A stretch of DNA of 64,000 bases, from NCBI GenBank assembly GCA_035765195.1, contig DASTYC010000046.1, forward strand, positions 1 through 64,000, read 5' to 3'. Under the pieces are notes generated by a model. The model ran no database searches. It saw nothing but the letters and a program-made list of their open reading frames with translations, and had not been told where the DNA came from. Both the position numbers and the translations under genes were made by a program. Below, piece after piece: positions 58,668 through 64,000 of this stretch. The DNA is from CALAED01 sp035765195 (GTDB lineage Bacteria; Actinomycetota; Actinomycetes; Streptosporangiales; Streptosporangiaceae). Each line of letters starts with the position of its first letter. Positions within the stretch are counted from its first letter, which is position 1.

Positions 58668-59099
58668 TTACGGAATCCGCGGGGCGACCAGCCAGGTCAA
58701 GGTGACCGATAGCGGCACCGACGGGGCGCCGACGCTGATCGAGTAACTCGCGGCGCCCAGTTCCTTCGCCGCGTGCCCGAGCGGTGGGCGGAGTTGATCG
58801 GCCATCTGCCTGAGCAGGTTCGCCGCGGCCGGCGCGCAGCCGACATGCTTCGGCGGCCGCGGTCCGCACTCGCTGTAGAACCTGGTGACGGTCTCGGACG
58901 CGACCGATGCCCACGACTCCACCGCGGTCAGGAGGCCGCGGGGGTCTTCCGTCTGCAGTTTTTGGTGGTCGATGTCGGATTCGATCCCTTGCGCGATATC
59001 CGTGAGCAGTTCCTCGAGCAGCTTCTCGTCTCCGCTGAGGATCACCTCGTGCAGCCGATCGGCGATCCGATGGCGCACCGTGGCTCCTGGCCCGTACAT
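58668..59099 (-). CDS. Hypothetical protein
   Basis: A 143-residue protein, mostly helical in the first two thirds (RHRIADRLHEVILSGDEKLLEELLTDIAQGIE), with a hydrophobic strand-like end (SVPLSVTLTWLVAP). ATG 59099 follows GGGAGGAAGTC. I do not recognise the family. A GGGC-GCCC palindrome lies 63-76 bases upstream, as with its stress-type neighbours. Confidence 0.65.
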   Translation of the reverse strand: MYGPGATVRHRIADRLHEVILSGDEKLLEELLTDIAQGIESDIDHQKLQTEDPRGLLTAVESWASVASETVTRFYSECGPRPPKHVGCAPAAANLLRQMADQLRPPLGHAAKELGAASYSISVGAPSVPLSVTLTWLVAPRIP

Positions 59100-59161
59100 G
59101 ACTTCCTCCCAGGATTGAGCCCCAATCTCATCCTGGGGGGACGTACGGGCGTTTCCGCTAC

Positions 59162-59175
59162 GGGCTAGTGGCCCC
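59162..59175. promoter_or_regulatory. GGGC-N5-GCCC palindrome upstream of the hypothetical gene
   Basis: GGGCTAGTGGCCCC lies 63-76 bases before ATG 59099. It resembles the looser DevR motif of Streptomyces-type organisms. It is weaker than the boxes at 56723 and 58132. Confidence 0.3.
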
Positions 59176-59294
59176 GATCGACAGGCCTTACGGTCCTCCG
59201 CAAGCGCCCGATGGACATCCGCACGGCCCGTCCCCGCGCCGACCGACGCCGGGAAGCGCGTCGCCGCCGCCCGGTCGGCCGGCATGCCGGCCGC

Positions 59295-60665
59295 CTAGCG
59301 TGCGACGGTCTCCAGGCTGCGGCCGGTGCTGCGCGGGCCGAGCAGTCCGACGTCCAGGCACAAGATGCCGAGGACCAGCGCCGAGGCGGTGAACACCGCG
59401 CCGGCGCCGAACTCGTCCAGCAGCGTCAGCGCCACGAACGGCAGCACCGCGGAGGTGACCCGCGACAGCGAGTACGCCAGGCCGACCGCGCTGCCGCGCA
59501 CCCGGGTCGGGAAGATCTCCGCCTGATAGGTGTGGAAGCCATTGGAGAACACGTTGGACACGCACGTCAGCAGGAACCCGGCCCCCACGATCAGCGCGGT
59601 CTCCCGCGAGTACCCGAACACCATGCCCAGCACGGCCATGGCCGCCGCCGACCCGACGATGAGGAACTTGCGCTCGAACCGGTCCATCAGCGGGATCGAC
59701 AACGCCGACCCGATCGGATAGCCGAGGAAGGTCAGTGCGGCGAAGCCCAGCGACTCGACCACGTCGTACCCCTTGGCGTGCAGGACCACCGGGGCGAGCG
59801 AGCCGAAGCCGTAGTAGCCGACCGTCTGCAGGATCTGGAAGATCCACAGCATCACCGTGCGGCGCCGGTACTCGCCGCCGAACATCTGCCGGATCGTCAG
59901 CCGGGTCGTCGGCTCGGCCGGTTGCGGCTCCGGAGCCGGCAGCTCCGCTCCGGTCTGCGCGCGGACCTTGTCCTCGATGTCGGTGACAACCCGATCCGCC
60001 TCGACGGCACGCCCATGCGCGATCAGCCAGCGCGGCGACTCCGGCAGTCTGCTGCGCAACGCCCACACGATGAGCGCGCCCAGCGCTCCGAAGATCAGCA
60101 GCCATCGCCAGCCGTCGATGAGCAGGTGCTCGTCGGCGACGAACCGGCCGCCGAGGAACGCGGCGACCGGCACACCGAAGAAGCCGACCGTGTACGCCCA
60201 CGCGACGTAGCGGCCGCGGCCCCGCCTGGGCATGAACTCGCTGATGTAGGTGTCCACGAGCGCAAGCTCGGCACCGAGCGCCAGCCCGCCCAGGATGCGC
60301 AGCGCAACGAACGTCTCGAGGTTCGGCGCGAAGGCGGTGAGCAGCGAGAACAGCGAGTACAGCCCGAGGTTGAACAGGAACATGCGGCGCCGGCCGAACC
60401 GGTCGGCGGCGAGGCCGAGCACGATCGCGCCGACGAACATGCCCATGAACGCCGAGGAGATGACCAGTGCCCTGCCTGAGGTGCCGAGCCCCCACTGCTC
60501 GGTGAGGACGGCACCGAGCACTCCGCCGAGGAAGATCTCGTAAAGGTCGAAGAAGGTGCCGAGCCCGACGACCACGATCAGCGCCCAGTGCCAGCGACTG
60601 ACCGGCAGCCGATCCAACCGGGCAGCCGGCGACGTGGCCGTGTCTGTTTGTGCCCTGGCATCCAT
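59295..60665 (-). CDS. MFS transporter (sugar-porter/NiaP-like)
   Basis: A 456-residue, 12-helix MFS protein. It has LGTFFDLYEIFLGG in helix 1, LAADRFGRRRMFL between helices 2 and 3, SRLPESPRWL after helix 6 and a FPTRVRGSA motif after helix 10, all typical of the sugar-porter/aromatic-acid branch. ATG 60665 has GAGAG upstream; ATG 60680 is possible. Substrate unknown; nicotinate uptake is a loose guess from the NAPRTase nearby. Confidence 0.88.
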   Translation of the reverse strand: MDARAQTDTATSPAARLDRLPVSRWHWALIVVVGLGTFFDLYEIFLGGVLGAVLTEQWGLGTSGRALVISSAFMGMFVGAIVLGLAADRFGRRRMFLFNLGLYSLFSLLTAFAPNLETFVALRILGGLALGAELALVDTYISEFMPRRGRGRYVAWAYTVGFFGVPVAAFLGGRFVADEHLLIDGWRWLLIFGALGALIVWALRSRLPESPRWLIAHGRAVEADRVVTDIEDKVRAQTGAELPAPEPQPAEPTTRLTIRQMFGGEYRRRTVMLWIFQILQTVGYYGFGSLAPVVLHAKGYDVVESLGFAALTFLGYPIGSALSIPLMDRFERKFLIVGSAAAMAVLGMVFGYSRETALIVGAGFLLTCVSNVFSNGFHTYQAEIFPTRVRGSAVGLAYSLSRVTSAVLPFVALTLLDEFGAGAVFTASALVLGILCLDVGLLGPRSTGRSLETVAR

Positions 60666-60773
60666 AATGACTCTCGGCATGTAACCACGCGTGTCCGCCG
60701 CTTGACCAGAAACCGTTCACATACTGAGATCGGACGGTCTGTGCGGGCGTGCCGCCGTTGCGTGACCGCGGTG

Positions 60774-61610
60774 TTACGAGATCGCCCGGAGGCGGTCCTG
60801 TGGCCTGCCGCGAAGCTGGTCGATCACCTGGGCAGACTCATCGTCGGCCGGGAGGAAGACGACCAGTTGCTGCACGTCGGTGGACAGTTCGAGCGTCTCG
60901 CGAAGCAGCTGGAGCCGGTGCCCCGCCGGGTGCTCGATCCGGAGGACACCACGGCGCGGAACCATGTGACGGTTCAGGCGGCGCGTGAACTCAGATCCGG
61001 CGACGTCGGTGAGCTGCGCGATGAGCCATTCGGCGTTCTCGATGGACGGTGCGAGCCACAGGTCGAAGGCCTGTTCGTCGGCGACGTCGTCCCAGTCGGC
61101 GAAGAACGTCCTCGCGCGGGGATCGGTGAAGACGTAGCGGGTGAGGTTCGGGGTGTCGCCGTCGAGCAACCCGCTGTCGCCCATCACCAGCTCATAGCCG
61201 CTGGTGCGGGCGAGGATGTCGCCCAGCCGGTTCGTCACCGCCGCGATGCCCGGTTCGAGGAGGCGAAGCGTCCGCAGCACGGACGGCCGGACGTCGCGGC
61301 GCGATGGTGCGGGTGCGGCGCCCGCGACACATTCGCCGCCGGTGAGCTTCGCGAGGTAGCGCAGGTGGTTGCGCTCGGCGGGGTCGAGGCTGAGCGCGTC
61401 GGCGAGCGCGTTCACCACCGAGACCGACGGGTTGCGGTCGCGGCCCTGTTCGATGCGGGTGAGGTACTCGACGCTGATGCCGGCGCGCGCGGCCAGATCG
61501 GAGCGTCGCAGTCCGGGCGACCGGCGGCGCCCATGATCGGCCAGACCCAGCGATTCGGGCTGGATGCTGTCGCGCTTGGCCCGAATGAAGTCCCCCAACG
61601 GCGTGCCCAT
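60774..61610 (-). CDS. XRE-family regulator with MmyB-like ligand domain
   Basis: A 278-residue regulator. Helix-turn-helix: LRRSDLAARAGISVEYLTRIEQGRDRNPS (about residues 33-61). The C-terminal part (about 105-270) matches the MmyB ligand-binding domain, including NRLGDILA and VVFLPADDES. Divergent from a flavin reductase gene, the usual arrangement for MmyB-type regulators, which probably control that neighbour. ATG 61610 is chosen by the HTH length. Confidence 0.88.
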   Translation of the reverse strand: MGTPLGDFIRAKRDSIQPESLGLADHGRRRSPGLRRSDLAARAGISVEYLTRIEQGRDRNPSVSVVNALADALSLDPAERNHLRYLAKLTGGECVAGAAPAPSRRDVRPSVLRTLRLLEPGIAAVTNRLGDILARTSGYELVMGDSGLLDGDTPNLTRYVFTDPRARTFFADWDDVADEQAFDLWLAPSIENAEWLIAQLTDVAGSEFTRRLNRHMVPRRGVLRIEHPAGHRLQLLRETLELSTDVQQLVVFLPADDESAQVIDQLRGRPQDRLRAIS

Positions 61611-61723
61611 GATTGGAGCATATGGCGCAGCGCCGCGATCGCGGAGTGCCGAAGGTGGCCCTGTTGGGGCCAGCCTGAGCACGGTCTGGTTGCGGCCACG
61701 GCGACGACCCGATCGTGGGGGGC

Positions 61724-62317
61724 ATGGAGAACAGGCACAAGCTTTTGATCATCATTGGAAGCGTCCGGGAAGGACGGTTCGGCCCGCAGGCGGCCGCGTG
61801 GATCGCCGACCAGGCCCGTACGCACGGCGGATTCGACGTGGACGTCGTCGACCTGGCCGAGATCGACATCCCGTTGGCGCTGCCCGCGGTACCGCCGAAG
61901 TTCGCCGGCGACGGCTACCCGCGTCCGGCGGCGATGGCGCCGCTGACGGCGGCGCTGGAGGACGCCGACGCGTTCATCGTCGTCACACCGGAGTACAACC
62001 ACAGCTATCCGGCCGCGTTGAAGGCGGCCATCGACTGGCACTTCACCCAGTGGACGGCCAAGCCCGTCGCCTTCCTCAGCTACGGCGGGTCGGCGGGTGG
62101 CCGGCACGCGGCGCTGCACCTGGAGAACGTGCTGACCGAGCTGCACGCGGTGCCGATCCGTGACGGTCTGTCCTTCGTGAACTACTTCACCTCGTGGCAG
62201 GACGGACGCCCGCTGGACCCCGATACCCCCGGGTACGCCAAGACGATGCTCGACCATCTGGCCTGGTGGGCCGGTGCGCTCCGGCCGGCGCGGGAGCGTG
62301 TCCCCTACCCGGCATGA
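61724..62317 (+). CDS. NADPH-dependent FMN reductase/flavodoxin-fold oxidoreductase
   Basis: A 197-residue protein with IIIGSVREGRFGPQ (FMN phosphate loop, about residue 9), FIVVTPEYNHSYPAALKAAIDW (about 82) and YGGSAGGRHA (about 112). These are the marks of the NAD(P)H:FMN reductase family. It is divergent from the XRE regulator at 60774-61610, likely its target. ATG 61724 lies after GTGGGGGG; GTG 61715 is an alternative. Confidence 0.88.
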   Translation: MENRHKLLIIIGSVREGRFGPQAAAWIADQARTHGGFDVDVVDLAEIDIPLALPAVPPKFAGDGYPRPAAMAPLTAALEDADAFIVVTPEYNHSYPAALKAAIDWHFTQWTAKPVAFLSYGGSAGGRHAALHLENVLTELHAVPIRDGLSFVNYFTSWQDGRPLDPDTPGYAKTMLDHLAWWAGALRPARERVPYPA

Positions 62318-62551
62318 CCACACGGCGCCGGACGAAGTCGCCGCCGGTTTCGTCACCCAGGTGCCGCTCGGCCCGGCGGTGTCGGCGCTCGCTCGCCGCT
62401 CCGCCGGCCGGGCCGCCTCGGTAAAGAGCGTGGGCAATCAACGTGCGATTTGCGCCAAACCATCCGCACCAGAAAGGGAACTGAGGCACCCACGGATACG
62501 GTCGGACGCCTGCCCTACGCCATCACGGCGTCGAATGATCGGAGGTGTTCG

Positions 62552-63574
62552 ATGCCGGAGTCCGGCTCGGCGGACAGGACCCGTAGGGATATCTTCAAGG
62601 TCGCGTCCGGCGCGCTTTTGATGGGTCCGCTGGGCGCGTGCACGGCGGGTCATTCCCCACCGGCCCGCGACCGCGCCCCGGCGCTCGCGTACGCGAGCGA
62701 AATGGTCCGCGGGTTCAAGACCTCAGGCTTCGCGCCGAAGGCCGTGCCCGTCCCGCTGCGCCCCTACCGGGTGGGCGCGTCGCGGAAGGACAATGGCGCG
62801 CACGATGCCGCGGGAGTGCGGATTATGAAGCTGGACGGGCGGCGCTGGGATCACCCGGTGCTCCAGGCGGCGTACGGCCTGCAGAACATGTGGTCGTGGG
62901 AGACGACCCACGACCCGTACTACCTGGCCCGGGCCCGTGCTCAGGCCGACCGGCTGGTGGCGCGCCGCGCAGAGGCTCGCGGGGCGTGGTTCTTCCCCTA
63001 TCCCTTCGCGTTCCCCGCCCCGGACCACCACATGGTGATGAAGCCCCCGTGGTACTCCGCGATGGCCCAAGGCGAGGCGCTGAGCCTGTTCAGCAGACTT
63101 GCCGACACGGCCGCGCTGCCGCCGCGAGCACGCAACGGCTATCGGCGAGCCGCCGACCGTGTCTTCGCCGCGCTGTGCCTGGGGCCGCGGCGGCGACCGT
63201 GGGTGACGCGGCTGGACGGTCATGGCTACCTGTGCTTCGAGGAGTACCCGCAAAGTCCGGCCCGCAGATCGGATTTCACGTTCAACGGCCACAACTACGT
63301 GGCCTTCGGGCTCTGGGACTATCACGCCGTCACCGGCAGCCAACACGCCGCACAACTCTTCGACGGGGCGCTGACGGCGACGGTTCGCTACGCCAGAATT
63401 CTGCGCCGGCCCGGCGATTACTCCTCGTACTGCCTGCGCCATGACATTCGGAGCGGCAAATATCATCACGTCGTCATCCGCCAATTGCGCGTGCTCTATG
63501 ACATCAGCGGAAACTCGGTATTCGCCGGTATCGCCACCAAATACACCCGAGATGCTGCGAAAGCGGGCCGGTGA
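62552..63574 (+). CDS. Tat-exported lipoprotein, D-glucuronyl C5-epimerase-like
   Basis: A 340-residue protein with an N-terminal RRDIFKVASGALLMGP...GAC stretch, a twin-arginine signal followed by a lipobox Cys. The mature part resembles the C-terminal (alpha/alpha barrel) domain of D-glucuronyl C5-epimerase: YGLQNMWSWETTHDPYYL, WFFPYPF, PPWYSAMAQGEALSLFSR and FNGHNYVAFGLWDYH. ATG 62552 follows GGAGG at 6 bases. It may act on uronic-acid polymers outside the cell. The 234 bases before it hold no other gene. Confidence 0.82.
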   Translation: MPESGSADRTRRDIFKVASGALLMGPLGACTAGHSPPARDRAPALAYASEMVRGFKTSGFAPKAVPVPLRPYRVGASRKDNGAHDAAGVRIMKLDGRRWDHPVLQAAYGLQNMWSWETTHDPYYLARARAQADRLVARRAEARGAWFFPYPFAFPAPDHHMVMKPPWYSAMAQGEALSLFSRLADTAALPPRARNGYRRAADRVFAALCLGPRRRPWVTRLDGHGYLCFEEYPQSPARRSDFTFNGHNYVAFGLWDYHAVTGSQHAAQLFDGALTATVRYARILRRPGDYSSYCLRHDIRSGKYHHVVIRQLRVLYDISGNSVFAGIATKYTRDAAKAGR

Positions 63575-63796
63575 CCCGGGGCGCACTGTTCGCCCGGTTA
63601 GTGATCCTGAGCGGGCCGCAGCGGGAAGGTGCCGGCGCTCGACCATGGCCGGGTGGCCGCCCACCGGACGGCGGCCCGGAACGTCGGCCTGCTCTGCCGG
63701 GCCGACCCGGTCCAGACATCCCGTGCTGCCGCCGAAGCCGCGCGGGCGCCGCCGTCCGGCCAAGACCCGCTTCACGCGCGCGCTACCGATAGTGTC

Positions 63797-64000
63797 CTAA
63801 GCCGGATACGGAGAGCCGGCCTTGGTGAGCACGCGGCCGAGCCCGGAGCGCGTGGTCAAGATGATCAGCCGGTCTTCGGGGGCGAGACAGTAGTCCTCGT
63901 CCAGGCTCCAGTCGAGGTCATGCTCCCCGCGGCGGGCCATCGCCACCGCCCGTGCCTCGCCCGGCTCGTGCACGTCCCGCACGGGGCGCCCGGCGAGCGT
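63797..64000 (-). CDS. C-terminal end of a TrkA-C-like/ion-channel regulatory protein (partial)
   Basis: Only the last 67 residues are in the window; the gene continues past 64000. The segment RAVAMARRGEHDLDW, then EDYCLAPEDRLIILTTRSGLGRVL, has the pattern of RCK/TrkA-C domains at the end of K+ channel or NAD-binding transport proteins. The 222 bases between it and the epimerase gene hold nothing I recognise. Confidence 0.5.
   Translation of the reverse strand, partial: TLAGRPVRDVHEPGEARAVAMARRGEHDLDWSLDEDYCLAPEDRLIILTTRSGLGRVLTKAGSPYPA

Noticed and set aside
63575..63796. Possible transposase fragment or small gene
   Set aside because: All frames are short, Arg/Pro-rich and without motif or inverted repeats; nothing supportable was found.

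Overview
The window is very GC-rich chromosomal DNA with GTG/ATG starts, AGGAGG-type ribosome sites, tightly overlapping genes and large NRPS genes. It comes from a filamentous actinomycete; a Streptosporangiales-like relative is a guess from the stress-gene set. No rRNA, tRNA, CRISPR array, intact insertion sequence or phage gene was seen.

Region 1 (1-5.8 kb, + strand) is a sulfur-handling redox operon: the end of an NrfD-type membrane subunit, a molybdopterin oxidoreductase, a TorD-like chaperone, a DsrE-like protein, TusA and two DUF202 membrane proteins. The second DUF202 gene runs out of frame into the remnant of a ZIP metal transporter.

Region 2 (5.8-32 kb) is the most interesting part. 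A divergent promoter at about 20.3 kb separates a long minus-strand operon from a plus-strand operon. Plus strand: a TruD-type pseudouridine synthase, a 2OG-Fe(II) oxygenase, a P-loop kinase and an aldo-keto reductase. Minus strand: a HisC-type aminotransferase, a 69-aa LigA-like protein, two more 2OG-Fe(II) oxygenases (one apparently frameshifted), a caspase/CHAT-like protein, a second P-loop kinase, a B12-type radical SAM enzyme, a PTP-type phosphatase, a free carrier protein, a NodU/CmcH carbamoyltransferase, an ABC-2 exporter, a PHP phosphoesterase and a free condensation domain. A MurA/NikO-type enolpyruvyltransferase, an acyl-adenylating enzyme, an MFS exporter, a second radical SAM enzyme, a UPRT-like phosphoribosyltransferase, a CodA-like amidohydrolase and an inositol-monophosphatase-family enzyme follow. 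The combination enolpyruvyltransferase + radical SAM + phosphatase + kinase + 2OG oxygenases + aminotransferase is the nikkomycin/polyoxin octosyl-acid/aminohexuronate toolkit. A TruD-type enzyme is the hallmark of C-nucleoside pathways (malayamycin, pseudouridimycin). The inference is a C-nucleoside antibiotic cluster that builds a carbon-extended sugar on pseudouridine monophosphate and then carbamoylates and exports it. Rare TTA codons occur in at least five of these genes.

Region 3 (32-52.7 kb) is an NRPS/PKS locus on both sides of a 655-base intergenic region. Minus strand: C-A-C-A-T-E NRPS and a beta-lactamase-fold serine hydrolase that may be its release enzyme. Plus strand: LLM flavin monooxygenase, C-A*-T-E NRPS with a ruined adenylation domain, C-A-T NRPS and a KS-ACP protein without an acyltransferase. 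Several domains are missing or dead, so the line must rely on partners in trans. Whether regions 2 and 3 make one peptidyl C-nucleoside or two products cannot be decided from the sequence alone. No pathway-specific regulator, MbtH protein or type I thioesterase is visible.

Region 4 (52.7-64 kb) leaves the clusters: a RNase H/phosphatase protein that has lost its catalytic residues, photolyase, a stress set (hemerythrin, DUF2267, nicotinate phosphoribosyltransferase, small proteins) with DosR/DevR-like palindromes upstream, an MFS transporter, an XRE regulator divergent from a flavin reductase, a Tat-lipoprotein related to glucuronyl C5-epimerase, and the end of a gene that continues past the right edge.
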